DNA of 47,094 nucleotides from Planctomycetota bacterium (lineage in GTDB: Bacteria; Planctomycetota; UBA1135; GCA-002686595). The stretch lies in NCBI GenBank assembly GCA_002686265.1, contig NZBA01000071.1:1-47094 (forward strand), given 5' to 3'. A model generated the notes under the pieces. That model ran no database searches and was not told where the DNA came from. It saw nothing but the letters and a program-made list of their open reading frames with translations. Below, one piece after another: positions 1 through 8,752 of the stretch. Position 1 is the stretch's first letter, and every line of letters begins with the position of its first letter. A program made the translations under genes and the position numbers.

Positions 1-2
1 CC

Positions 3-188
3 TCAGCCCGTCACTCTCGTCCCGAAGGCCAGGATCGGCGGAGCTCGCGGCGGCGTCGTTGCCAGTGGCTCAGCCGGCAGGCCCAGGTGCCCAAGGACAA
101 GGATCCTGCGCACCACGGTTCGGTCCGTGATGCACGAGATCACTTCCCGTCGCGCGCCGCACTCGCAGACCAGAACATCCACCTCGAA
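3..188 (-). pseudogene. IS91-like transposase C-terminal remnant
   Basis: The last ~60 codons of this minus-strand frame resemble the conserved end of IS91/Y2-type transposases. The family pattern is FxVDVLxCPxCG, then a stretch on ITDxxVVRRIL, then HLGLPxEP and a Pro-rich tail. Here one sees FEVDVLVCECG, CITDRTVVRRIL, a two-residue insertion, then GHLGLPAEP. The CPxCG zinc-knuckle-like motif is shortened to CECG. Nothing upstream in the frame resembles the catalytic part of a transposase, so this is a fragment of an old insertion. The match is from memory of the family, not from a search. Confidence 0.45.
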
Positions 189-265
189 CGGGGACTCTTC
201 CACCGCCAACCTCCTGCTTTCGAAGAGTGGCCCGCTCACGCCGGCCCAGTCACAAGCCCCTCTCA

Positions 266-373
266 TCAGTCCTGCCCGCGCCGCCTGGCATCCTCCTGAA
301 TCTCGCGCGCCACCTCCTCCAGGTGCTCGGGCCACTGAAAGGTGGGTGCCTGATCGGGATCGTAGCCTCGCAT
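266..373 (-). other. Short open frame, possible gene 3' fragment
   Basis: A 35-codon minus-strand frame reads MRGYDPDQAPTFQWPEHL and continues as an acidic/Arg helix ending RRRGQD before a stop. Its composition is protein-like, unlike the surrounding Arg/Pro/Ala shadow frames, and it can be extended upstream without a stop. It may be the tail of a broken gene beside the transposase remnant. No family is recognised. Confidence 0.2.
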
Positions 374-789
374 ATGCCCGATGGCCGCCGAAGTCGGCGG
401 CACTGAAGGAATGGAGGAAAGCAGGGATGGAGGGAGCGGCGAAAGACGCGGGCGATGTGGCGGTCGCGACGCGGGGCCAGTCTAGCTCTGCCTGCGACTG
501 AGATGCACTCGCAGCAGATGAGAAAGTGGCCCTCTCCCCGGCTTCTCCCGGGGGGGGGGCGTCTCACTAGGTTCCGCTCCCGTTTTCCGCCCGAGCCTCC
601 GCCCCGCGGCTCCGGGTTCCGCCGGCTCTGCGCTCGCGGGAGACCCTCTCGCCGGTCCGGGGCCGAGCAGCCAGACGGTGTCGGGGGAGGCGGGGACGAA
701 AGGCGAACGACTCGCCCCCCCCCCGCGCGCCGGCCCCTGACCGGAATCCGCGGGTACTGCCCTCCCCGGCGCTGTCGTACTCTGGGCCG
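374..789. other. Non-coding stretch with G10 and C10 runs
   Basis: No frame here looks like a real protein; all are Arg/Pro-rich shadows. The stretch contains a run of ten G at 550-559 and a run of ten C at 715-724. It must hold the promoter for the gene starting at 790, but no clear -10/-35 pair is visible. Confidence 0.4.
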
Positions 790-1896
790 ATGATCCGACG
801 CCTTGCGCTCCTTGCCCTGTGGGCGGCTTGCTTCACGGCAACGGTCAGCGGCGCGGGCTCAGCGCCAGGCGAAACCGACGCGACCGGGCGCCTCGCCGAC
901 ACCTACGTCGAGGCGGTCGCGAAGCTCAACGAAGAGCACCGGCGCAAACCGCGGGGGAGCGAGGAGCAGCTGGCGCTGCGACTGCCCAACAAGGCCGCCG
1001 CGGCCCTGTCGAAGTTGCTGGACCTGGAGGAGACCGAGGGACTCGAGTCCTCCCTCGGCCGATGCTCGGAGGCGGCCCTCGACCTCGCCCGCGTCGAGGA
1101 CTTCAACGCGCTGCAGGCGCGACGCGCAGGGCTGGTGGGGCAGGATGCAGCACCCCTCGACGTCGCCCTCGCCCGACCACGCTTTCTGCTCATCGGGCAG
1201 AACGGCCTCTCGGTCGAGTACCTCGAGCGCTTCGCCGTGGTCCTCGACGCGATCCTCGACGCCTACGACGAGGTCTTCGGCTTCGAGGAGTGGAGCAAGA
1301 TCCCCGGCAAGAAGCTGCGCCTGCGCGTTCACCTCGAGGAGCGCATCACCTCGCCGCCGCACTTCGCGCCCCAGTTTCCATTCCACTCCGAGGTGGACTT
1401 CCCGGTCGTCGACCCCGACCAACTGCGCTCGCCGACGAACGACGGGAAGTTCCTCTTCTACGGGCTCTGCCATGAGCTCGGGCACGTGATCGCCATGTGG
1501 GGGAGCCCGTCGCACGACACCGACCACCACGCATGGGCACACTACACCGGCGTCACGATCACCGAACACCTCGCCGAGAGCCGCGCCTTCGAGAAGCTCG
1601 GAAGGAACCTGCGCGACGCTCGGTACGGCCGCACCCTTCAGAAGGAGCGCGAAACGCATCGGGCGACCGAACCTTCGCTGGTCGATAGAGATGGCGTCCT
1701 CGCGACCCTGATCACCCTGCACGATGCCGTGGGGCCGAAGGCCATCGGAGCCGCGCTCAATCACCTCGAACGCGAGGGTGCACTCGAGCGCGTCAACGCC
1801 GTGCGCTACCACTCCTTCCGCAAGCTCGAGGAGGGCCTCGTGGCCACCCTGCGCTCCCGCAAGGCACGGCGAGCGGTGGCGGACCTCTTCGAGTGA
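790..1896 (+). CDS. Exported HExxH metallopeptidase-like protein
   Basis: A 368-residue protein with an N-terminal signal peptide (charged MIRR, hydrophobic core, likely cleavage after the SGAGSA region near residue 25). Residues 228-232 read HELGH, the zinc-binding HExxH motif, within a hydrophobic helix context (FYGLCHELGHVIAMWG). About 30 residues downstream lies EHLAES, which could supply the third Glu ligand of a gluzincin-type peptidase. The rest does not match a family I can name. It is probably a periplasmic or secreted zinc-dependent hydrolase; the substrate is unknown. No Shine-Dalgarno is evident before the ATG, which was chosen because it directly precedes the signal peptide. It is a separate unit from the DUF1800 gene that begins about 160 bases later. 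Confidence 0.8.
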   Translation: MIRRLALLALWAACFTATVSGAGSAPGETDATGRLADTYVEAVAKLNEEHRRKPRGSEEQLALRLPNKAAAALSKLLDLEETEGLESSLGRCSEAALDLARVEDFNALQARRAGLVGQDAAPLDVALARPRFLLIGQNGLSVEYLERFAVVLDAILDAYDEVFGFEEWSKIPGKKLRLRVHLEERITSPPHFAPQFPFHSEVDFPVVDPDQLRSPTNDGKFLFYGLCHELGHVIAMWGSPSHDTDHHAWAHYTGVTITEHLAESRAFEKLGRNLRDARYGRTLQKERETHRATEPSLVDRDGVLATLITLHDAVGPKAIGAALNHLEREGALERVNAVRYHSFRKLEEGLVATLRSRKARRAVADLFE

Positions 1897-2046
1897 GGGA
1901 GGGCGCGCTGAGAGCGGGCGATGCGCTCCCCCGCGGCTCCCGAGGAGGGGCACTTTCCGAATACTGCGCGAACCCCCTCAGGGAAGGCGACGTTCCAGTA
2001 GTGCACAGGCTGGACCAACCCGAAACCCGAGGCCCTGACCCCCTCC

Positions 2047-2052
2047 AGGAGG
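2047..2052 (+). promoter_or_regulatory. Strong Shine-Dalgarno deciding a GTG start
   Basis: AGGAGG lies five bases before GTG 2058, which is in frame with the DUF1800 gene. This favours GTG 2058 over the open but non-protein-like upstream extension to 1893 and over ATG 2073. Confidence 0.55.
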
Positions 2053-2057
2053 CGAAC

Positions 2058-3641
2058 GTGGAGAGATCGACTATGCACGCGACCGGAAAGGAAACCCTCA
2101 CACCGATGGGCCGGGAGCTAGCGGGAGGGGGGGCATCGCCGAACGGCGGGCCGTCCTGGAGCCGACGGGGGCTCCTGGCCGGCCTCGCCGGCGCTTTCGG
2201 TGCGCGCGCCGCCGCGGCGCAGACGCCCGGAGGGCTCCGATCGGCACGCGACGACCGGCGAGACGAGCTCTTCTACCTCGTCAACCACGCCAGCTTCGGC
2301 TACACGCCCGAGCTGTACGCCCAGGCAGAGCAGCTCGGCTACGACGCCTGGCTGAACCGCCAGCTGTACCCCGGGCTGATCCCCGACGTGGACATGAATC
2401 AGCTCCTCGCGGGCCTCCCGACCCTGACCATGAGCCACGCCGAGCTCTGGGAGGGCTACGGGCCCGACGGGAACCTGGGGCAGGAGCAGGACGTGAGCGC
2501 GACCCTCGTCGGCGCGCGCATCATGCGCGCCGTCCAATCGAACCGGCAGCTGTTCGAGCGCATCGTCGACTTCTGGGCCGACCACATCAACGTCGCCCAC
2601 AACGACGACCTGCTCAGGCTCGCGCGCACCGTCTACGACCGGCGCGTGATCCGCGAGCACGCCTTGGGGATGTTCCCCGACTTGTTGATGGCCTCGGCCA
2701 AGAGCGCTTCCATGCTCCACTACCTCAACGGCAACCAGAACGTCGCCGGGGCGCCCAACGAGAACTACGCCCGCGAGGTCATGGAGCTGCACACCCTCGG
2801 CGTGGACGGCGGCTACAACGAGAACGACATCGTCGAGCTCGCGCGCTGCTTCACCGGCTGGACCAGCTACCCGCCCGATCACCCCCTGGCCGGGGAGTTC
2901 CGCTTCGATGCCGCGCACCACGACTTCGGGGCGAAGACCGTCATGGGGCAGGACATCCCCGCCGGCGGGGGAGTGAGCGACGGGGAGTTCATGCTGGAGT
3001 TCCTCGCCCTGCACCCCAGCACCGCCCAGTACGTCTCGCGCGAGCTGGCCACCTTCCTGCTGGACTATGAGCCGCCTCAGGCCCTGGTCGACGCGGCCGC
3101 CGCCACTTTCCTCTCCACCGGCGGCAACATGCGCGAGGTCGTGCGCACGGTCCTCGACAAGCAGTGGATCGACGCCGTGGAGCCCTGGGAGGACCCCAAG
3201 CTGCGCCGCCCGATGCACCTGGTCTGCAGCATCTTGCGCACACCCGGTCTCGTGCTGACCGACCCCCACGGGGCCGCCGGGCAGCTCGACCGCCTCGGGC
3301 AGTTCCCCTTCCGCTGGCCGGCGCCGGACGGCTACCCCGATGACCCCAACACCTGGGGGGCGGCCGTACTCCCACGCTGGGAGTTCGCCTTCCGCGTCTT
3401 CGGGGGCGTCCTCGACGGCGTCTCCGCTTCCAGCGGGGCGCTCTTCAACGCCCTCGGCCAGCCGACGATTGAGAACATCGTCGAACGCGCCGCCGAGCTG
3501 CTCGCGGCGAACAACATCGATGCCGGCGAGCTGATCTGGGTGGAGGACTTCCTCCAGTCGGGAGCCGCCGGAAAGGACGAGAACGCGATGCGCGCCGTCC
3601 TGGGCCTCGTGGCCTCACTGCCGTCCTACCAGTACCTGTGA
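2058..3641 (+). CDS. DUF1800 family protein, Tat-exported
   Basis: A 527-residue DUF1800 protein. Near the N-terminus SRRGLLAGLAG followed by an Ala-rich stretch ending AAAAQ is a twin-arginine signal. The body shows typical family segments: FYLVNHASFGYTPE near the start, a long helical domain with FWADHINVAH, NENYAREVMELHTLGVDGGY in the centre, then CFTGW, and a C-terminal region ending LASLPSYQYL. The family's biochemical role is not established. It is very commonly paired with DUF1501, as here: the next gene starts 18 bases downstream, so the two are probably co-transcribed and co-exported. Start at GTG 2058 is based on a perfect AGGAGG. Confidence 0.9.
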   Translation: MERSTMHATGKETLTPMGRELAGGGASPNGGPSWSRRGLLAGLAGAFGARAAAAQTPGGLRSARDDRRDELFYLVNHASFGYTPELYAQAEQLGYDAWLNRQLYPGLIPDVDMNQLLAGLPTLTMSHAELWEGYGPDGNLGQEQDVSATLVGARIMRAVQSNRQLFERIVDFWADHINVAHNDDLLRLARTVYDRRVIREHALGMFPDLLMASAKSASMLHYLNGNQNVAGAPNENYAREVMELHTLGVDGGYNENDIVELARCFTGWTSYPPDHPLAGEFRFDAAHHDFGAKTVMGQDIPAGGGVSDGEFMLEFLALHPSTAQYVSRELATFLLDYEPPQALVDAAAATFLSTGGNMREVVRTVLDKQWIDAVEPWEDPKLRRPMHLVCSILRTPGLVLTDPHGAAGQLDRLGQFPFRWPAPDGYPDDPNTWGAAVLPRWEFAFRVFGGVLDGVSASSGALFNALGQPTIENIVERAAELLAANNIDAGELIWVEDFLQSGAAGKDENAMRAVLGLVASLPSYQYL

Positions 3642-3658
3642 GCCGAGGAGCCAGGATC

Positions 3659-4954
3659 ATGAACACACAGCGAAACGCATCGAGCATGACCGACGCCGGC
3701 GCCTGCGGCGAGTTCCTACACCTCTCGCGGCGCGGTTTCCTGGGAGCCTCGGCTGCCGCCGCAGTCGGCACCGCCGGCATGTCCCAGTTGGCCTTCGGGG
3801 CCAGCCGCGGATCCGACCGCCAGCGCGACGTCATGGTCGTGGTCTTTCTGCGCGGCGCGATGGACGGGCTGACCGCCGTCGTGCCCTACGGAGACGGGAA
3901 CCTCTACAACGCCCGTCCGACCTTGGCCGTCGCGCCCCCGGGCCAGCCCGACGGAGCGCTCGACCTCGACGGTTTCTTCGGCCTTGCTCCCGCCTGTGCG
4001 CCCCTGTTGCCCGTCTACGAGTCTGGCGACCTTGCCGTCGTGCACGCCACCGGCTCCACCGATCCGACGCGCAGCCACTTCTCGGCCATGCGCATCATGG
4101 AGACCGCCACGCCCAACATGGGCCCGACGACGATCAACGACGGATGGTTCGGGCGTCACCTGCAGACCAGCACGGCCGTGGGGACCGGGGACCTGCGCGC
4201 GGCGGTCCTGAACCCGACCCTGACCCGAACCCTGGCGGGCGGCCCCGGTGCCCTGCCGGTCTCCGATCCGGCGGACTTCGCCTTCCCCGGCCCTCCCGCG
4301 CTGGTCCCCGCCTTGCGCACGGCCCTCGAGAGCGCCTACGCGGGCGCCCGCGAACCCCTCGCGGGTGCCGCGGCCTCGAGTCTGGGTGCCATCGACCTCC
4401 TGGCCGGCATCGACTTCGAGAACTACCAGCCCGAGAACGGGGCCGCGTACCCCGGCGATTCCTTCGGCGAAGGCCTCGTCAGGACCGCCGCCATGATCAA
4501 GGCCGACATCGGCCTCGAGTGTGTCGAGCTCGACGTCACCGGCTGGGACCACCACTCGGGGATGGGGCCGATCGACGGCGTTCTGGCGTCCATGCTGGGC
4601 AACCTCTCCGAGGGATTGGCGGCCTTCCACACCGACATGGGCAGCGGCGGCATGGCGCGCGTGACCATGGTGGTCATGACCGAGTTCGGCAGGCGCGTCG
4701 CTGAGAACGGCAGCGCCGGGACCGATCACGGCCACGGCGGCGCGATGTTCGTCATCGGTGGCAACGTGAACGGCGGCCAGGGCTTCACCCAGTGGCCGGG
4801 CCTCGATCCCGGCAGCCTGGGCAACGGCGACCTCGTGATCACCACCGACTACCGCGACGTGCTGGCCGAGATCATCCAACTGCGCCTGGGAAACAGCTCC
4901 CTGGCGGAGATCTTCCCCCAACACACGCCCCAGTTCCCAGGCATCGTCGCCTGA
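3659..4954 (+). CDS. DUF1501 family protein, Tat-exported
   Basis: A 431-residue DUF1501 protein, a family related to the alkaline phosphatase/sulfatase fold. A Tat signal is visible (LSRRGFLGASAAAA). Family hallmarks include VVVFLRGAMDGLTAVVPYGD, a TGSTDPTRSHFSAM segment, VTGWDHHSGM, TEFGRR and a TDHGHGGAMFVIGG motif whose Asp/His residues are the expected metal-site elements. The ATG at 3659 has GAGGAG eight bases upstream; an alternative GTG at 3638 overlaps the DUF1800 stop as GTGA. It almost certainly works with the DUF1800 protein in the periplasm; the substrate is unknown. Confidence 0.9.
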   Translation: MNTQRNASSMTDAGACGEFLHLSRRGFLGASAAAAVGTAGMSQLAFGASRGSDRQRDVMVVVFLRGAMDGLTAVVPYGDGNLYNARPTLAVAPPGQPDGALDLDGFFGLAPACAPLLPVYESGDLAVVHATGSTDPTRSHFSAMRIMETATPNMGPTTINDGWFGRHLQTSTAVGTGDLRAAVLNPTLTRTLAGGPGALPVSDPADFAFPGPPALVPALRTALESAYAGAREPLAGAAASSLGAIDLLAGIDFENYQPENGAAYPGDSFGEGLVRTAAMIKADIGLECVELDVTGWDHHSGMGPIDGVLASMLGNLSEGLAAFHTDMGSGGMARVTMVVMTEFGRRVAENGSAGTDHGHGGAMFVIGGNVNGGQGFTQWPGLDPGSLGNGDLVITTDYRDVLAEIIQLRLGNSSLAEIFPQHTPQFPGIVA

Positions 4955-5045
4955 GCAGCGGCGCTCGGCGAGATCGGCCGGGGCGGGCTAGGATGGACCG
5001 GTGCCGGCCGATACGGAGCCGGCCCGGACCCCGGGTCCCCATCCC

Positions 5046-6176
5046 ATGATCCGAAACCACCCGACCGCCGGTTTCCAGTTCCTGAATCGCGGGGTCGCCC
5101 TCGTAGGCGTCGTCGCCGCCGCCCTGCCCGGCGGGATCGCCAGCGGCGATGTGCTCGACGGCATCGCCGACCGCGACAACACCATCTACGCCGACGACAG
5201 CGGCGACAACAGCAACGGCCAGGGCGACTTCGTGTTCGCCGGGACCCAGGCCTCTCAAGGCTTCGCCCGACGGGCCCTGGTGCGCTTCGACGTGAGCGCC
5301 ATCCCCGCCGGAGCCACGGTGAACTCGGCGGCGGTCAGCCTGCGGCTCTCGCACACGATCGCGGGGCCCGAGTTGATCGCCATGCACCGCCTGGCCGCCG
5401 ACTGGGGTGAGGGCGCCTCGGACGCGCCCGGCCAGGAGGGCGGCGGGACGCCGGCGGCGCCGGGGGACGCGACCTGGAACTCCGCCTTCCACCCCGCCAC
5501 GCCCTGGCTCGCCTTGGGCGGTGACTTCGAGATCGCGATCAGCGCCGTGACCCCCGTGGACGACATCGCGACCTACACCTGGACCGGCGCCGGCCTCGCC
5601 GCGGACGTGCAGGCCTGGATCGACGGCGCGGCGCCCAACCACGGTTGGGTCTTCAAGCACGCCGACGAACTCTCCAACGCGACGGCCAAGCGCTTTCAGA
5701 GCCGTCAGAATCCCCAGGCTGCCCAGCGCCCGCGCCTGGTCGTGGACTACACGCTCCCCTGCGGCAACATCGCCGGCTTCTGCTCCTCGAGCCCCAACTC
5801 GACCGGACAGGCCGCCTTGCTGGCGGCCTCCGGCCCGCCCTCGGTGAGCGGCGGCTCCCTCGATTTCGTCGCCTCCCCGGTCCCCAACCAGCCGGGGATC
5901 GTCTACTTCGGCGGCGGCCAGGTGAACGGCGGCGCGGGCACCCCTTTCGGCAACGGCCTGCGCTGCGTGAACGCGGGGGCCACCTCCGTCCACCGACTGC
6001 CGGTCAGCGTAGCCGTGGGGAACCAGCTCTCCGCCACCCTCGACTTCTCGGTCCAACCAGGCGCCAACGTCCTCGCCGGCAGCGTCTGGTACTTCCAGGC
6101 TTGGTACCGCGATCCGGCCGCCGGCGGCTCGGGCTTCGACCTCTCCGATGCCCTGACCGTGACCTTCTGTCCGTGA
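5046..6176 (+). CDS. Exported DNRLRE-domain protein with Cys-rich C-terminal domain
   Basis: A 376-residue exported protein. A signal peptide precedes GIASGDVLDG. Residues ~40-240 match the DNRLRE-type beta-sandwich: DNTIYADDSGDNSNGQGDF, then RRALVRFDVSAIPAGATV, a DW/W block and FQSRQN near the end. DNRLRE domains are carbohydrate-binding-like modules of cell-surface proteins. The C-terminal ~135 residues start at PCGNIAGFC and contain FGNGLRC and FQAWYRDP, which are also seen at the end of the FG-GAP protein at 22214-24034. It ends in FCP. Start could instead be GTG 5001; ATG 5046 gives the cleaner signal peptide. Likely surface-attached or secreted. Confidence 0.8.
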   Translation: MIRNHPTAGFQFLNRGVALVGVVAAALPGGIASGDVLDGIADRDNTIYADDSGDNSNGQGDFVFAGTQASQGFARRALVRFDVSAIPAGATVNSAAVSLRLSHTIAGPELIAMHRLAADWGEGASDAPGQEGGGTPAAPGDATWNSAFHPATPWLALGGDFEIAISAVTPVDDIATYTWTGAGLAADVQAWIDGAAPNHGWVFKHADELSNATAKRFQSRQNPQAAQRPRLVVDYTLPCGNIAGFCSSSPNSTGQAALLAASGPPSVSGGSLDFVASPVPNQPGIVYFGGGQVNGGAGTPFGNGLRCVNAGATSVHRLPVSVAVGNQLSATLDFSVQPGANVLAGSVWYFQAWYRDPAAGGSGFDLSDALTVTFCP

Positions 6177-6219
6177 CCGCGCGCCGTAGCGGCTGCGCTT
6201 GGGCCCGCGGGGAAGCGGC

Positions 6220-7410
6220 TCAGCGTTCCTCGACGGCGGCCTCGACCAGGGGCAGGAGCTCGCGGGCGACGAGGGCGTGGCCGGTGAGGTTCAGGTGCGA
6301 GTCGGTCTCCCAGTAGAGGCGCTCCGCGCTGGCGCGGAAGCTCGGGCGAAGGTCGAGGGCGGTGATCGAGAGGACGGCGCAGCGGGCGAGCCAGCCGTCC
6401 GCGATGCGCTCCGCCGGATCGGGCGCGCCGGCGCGCTGGCCGAGGTGGGCGTCGCGGGCGTCGATCAGCTCGCGGTGGTGGTGAGGTTGACCGACCAGGG
6501 GACCGGGGAGGTAGACGAAGACCAGGGCGCAACCGGCGGCGTCGCACAGCTCGCGCATGCGGCGGCTGATGGCCGTGGCCGTCTGCACCGCGAGGTCGAC
6601 GTCCTCGGGGTTGTTCAGGAAGTAGGAGAGCTGGACCATCTCCTGGGACTCGATGCCGCTCCCGCGCACGCCGGCCCGGGCGAAGGTCCTCACCGAGAAG
6701 GGTTCGCGCACCGGCGGCGGGCGGCGGCGGAAGTAGCGCTGGAACTTGATCGCTCCCGAGAAGTCGTTGCCGCCGTAGATCACGACCACGAAGACGCGCG
6801 GCTCGAGCTCGAGGTGGCGCTCGAGGACGCCGAGGTAGTGGTAGAGGGTGTAGCCGCCGGTCCCGGTGTTGAGGACCTCGACCGTTCGCGTCGAGGCGTT
6901 CAGGCGCAGGAGGTCGCCCAGGCGACCGCAGAAGGTCTCCTCGTTGGCGCACACCCCGTCGGTGTGGGAGTCGCCGGCCACCAGCACGCGCAGGTGGGGG
7001 GCTGGCACGAGGGGCTCGAAATCGTTGCGCATGCCGAGGGAGTTCGAGCGCACCCAGAACCCGCCCGCGGGGTGCTCGTCGAAGGCGCGCCAGAGGTTCA
7101 CGCCGCCCTCGCGGCGGTAGAAGGTCACCGGATCGGGGACCACTCCCTCGCGTACGCGCTGGAAGATGCGCGCGAGCTCGGTGCGGTCCTCCTCGTCCAG
7201 CACGAGGAGCTCGGCGTCCCCGCGCACCTCCCCCGAGCGGGCGCGCTCGCGCAGGAGGTCGTCGAAGCGCTCGCCGTGGTCGACGAGCAGCACGGTCTCG
7301 TCAGCGGTCTGGCGCCGCGAGGCCCAGAAGGCGCCGGCCGCTCCCAGGGACAACAGGGTGGCGGTGCCGGCGGCGGCGAGGCGCTGCCAAGGGGGAGTCC
7401 GGGAGCTCAT
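6220..7410 (-). CDS. SGNH/GDSL hydrolase-like membrane-anchored protein
   Basis: A 396-residue protein with an N-terminal hydrophobic helix (residues ~11-30), probably an anchor or signal. All SGNH blocks are visible: VAGDSHTDG with nucleophile S148, the Gly block in NTGTGGY near 182-187, GGND at 213-216 and the terminal D370-x-H372 (TDSHLNLTGH). This arrangement suits a lipase, esterase or acyl-transferring enzyme acting outside the cytoplasm. The segment GFWVRSNSLGMRND before the GDS block is common in exported planctomycete SGNH proteins. It lies 54 bases downstream of the lipoprotein gene on the same strand and ends 43 bases from the convergent DNRLRE gene. The substrate cannot be told. 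Confidence 0.8.
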   Translation of the reverse strand: MSSRTPPWQRLAAAGTATLLSLGAAGAFWASRRQTADETVLLVDHGERFDDLLRERARSGEVRGDAELLVLDEEDRTELARIFQRVREGVVPDPVTFYRREGGVNLWRAFDEHPAGGFWVRSNSLGMRNDFEPLVPAPHLRVLVAGDSHTDGVCANEETFCGRLGDLLRLNASTRTVEVLNTGTGGYTLYHYLGVLERHLELEPRVFVVVIYGGNDFSGAIKFQRYFRRRPPPVREPFSVRTFARAGVRGSGIESQEMVQLSYFLNNPEDVDLAVQTATAISRRMRELCDAAGCALVFVYLPGPLVGQPHHHRELIDARDAHLGQRAGAPDPAERIADGWLARCAVLSITALDLRPSFRASAERLYWETDSHLNLTGHALVARELLPLVEAAVEER

Positions 7411-7464
7411 GGCGACGAACCTACCAGATGTCGCCGCGTTCCAAAGGGCCGCCGTGGGTGGCGA

Positions 7465-8574
7465 TCAGTCCCGCTCGACCAGGGCCGAGAGGGGGAGGCG
7501 CGCGGCGCTGCCCGGCTCCAGGACCACCGGCACGGAGCGTGCGCCGGGGGCCGCGATCCGCCACGGTCCGGGGGCCAGGTCCAGGCTGAGCTCCTCGCCC
7601 GCGGCGAGGGAGACTTGCAAGGAGGCATCGGCGGAGGTGAGGGAGAGAGCGAATCCGGTGCCGCTCGCCGACTCGCCGGGGACCAGATCGCCATCGATCA
7701 CGAGGTTCGAGGGGAAGGCCTCGCGCCAGCCTTCGAAGCCCCAGGCGATGTCGCTTCCGCCGCCGGCCTCGACCTCGCCCAGGACGCTGCCCTCCAGCCA
7801 GGTCGGGGAGACGATCAGGTTGGTGTAGGTGTAGAAGGCCTGGTAGCCCGCGACGTCGAAACTGCGCCCGAGGAGCACCTGGTCGTTGTTCACCAGGCCC
7901 AGGAAGTGGCGGCCGCTCTCATCGACGATCTGCAGCAGGCCGGCGGTCGCGCCCTCCCAGTTCTGCGAGACGTACCAGGTGCGCTCGCTGACCATGCCCG
8001 TCAGGTACTCGAGCTCTTCGGTGGCGTACTGCACCGTCTCCGTCAGGTGCCAGATGCCCGAGACGTCGAGCTGCGGCGGGTTCTGCATGCGCATGGCCGC
8101 CGCTCCCACCTCGATCCCGCAACCGGGAGGGCCCTCCGACCAGGTTCCGGTCAAGTAGCCCCAAACCACGTAGCGTAGGTCCGCGCGGATGCGAATCTCC
8201 TGGTCCTGCCAGGTGATCTCTTGGTTGACGCGCAGGGTGTCGCCCTGGATCGAGGCCTGGACCGAGACGTTCTCGCCGAAGCTGTCGTCGCCGTCGAGGT
8301 CGAGCCAGATCGTCGTCTCCGAGCCGCTGCGGCTGAGGCGGATCATGCGCACTTCGTACACTCCAGACGGCTGGCAGTAATCGTCGAGTGGCTCGAATTG
8401 CATGGCCCAGCTGCCATTCAGGTCGAGGTTGGGCGCCGGGGACGTGTCTCCGGCCGGCGACAGGCCGCAGCCCGTCAGGGTCAAGGTCGCGAGGGCGGAG
8501 CAGAGGGCGGCGGTGCGAACCCGGCGCTCGGCACGACGGGAGAGGCGATCATGGATGCGGTGAAGGGAGTCCAT
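7465..8574 (-). CDS. Hypothetical lipoprotein
   Basis: A 369-residue protein. A charged N-terminus, a hydrophobic stretch and LTLTGC form a lipoprotein signal with a good lipobox. The mature part has two similar beta-rich segments opening with LDLNGSWAMQF and LDVSGIWHLTE, resembling lipocalin-like 'xGxW' starts, which suggests an internal duplication. The C-terminal ~60 residues look like a small beta-sandwich. No enzyme motif is visible. The frame is open much further upstream, but the ATG at 8574 precedes the signal sequence and has a G-rich RBS-like stretch. Its start is divergent from the megasynthase at 8753. Confidence 0.75.
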   Translation of the reverse strand: MDSLHRIHDRLSRRAERRVRTAALCSALATLTLTGCGLSPAGDTSPAPNLDLNGSWAMQFEPLDDYCQPSGVYEVRMIRLSRSGSETTIWLDLDGDDSFGENVSVQASIQGDTLRVNQEITWQDQEIRIRADLRYVVWGYLTGTWSEGPPGCGIEVGAAAMRMQNPPQLDVSGIWHLTETVQYATEELEYLTGMVSERTWYVSQNWEGATAGLLQIVDESGRHFLGLVNNDQVLLGRSFDVAGYQAFYTYTNLIVSPTWLEGSVLGEVEAGGGSDIAWGFEGWREAFPSNLVIDGDLVPGESASGTGFALSLTSADASLQVSLAAGEELSLDLAPGPWRIAAPGARSVPVVLEPGSAARLPLSALVERD

Positions 8575-8752
8575 GACGAAACCTACCCCCCGATTGCGAT
8601 GCGGGCGGAATGGGCGTGGGATTCCCGACTGCACCCCGCGCGCGGCGTGCTCCCCTGGCTTGAGCGCTTGCAGGGCCTCTCGTGCGCTGCTACGGTCGAT
8701 CGCGGCGCGGACGGCCCCCGAAGGCGCCCCGCCCTCCCCAGAGGCCTGTCCG
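8575..8752. promoter_or_regulatory. Divergent intergenic region, lipoprotein / megasynthase
   Basis: 178 bases between the lipoprotein ATG and the preferred GTG of the megasynthase. The plus frame is open through it but encodes a Cys/Arg/Pro/Ala-rich stretch unlike a folded protein, with relaxed codon bias. It probably holds promoters for both genes. No convincing hexamers were picked out. Confidence 0.4.

Noticed and set aside
6199..8178. 659-codon plus-strand open frame
   Set aside because: Antisense to the SGNH hydrolase-like and lipoprotein genes, both of which have clear motifs and signals.
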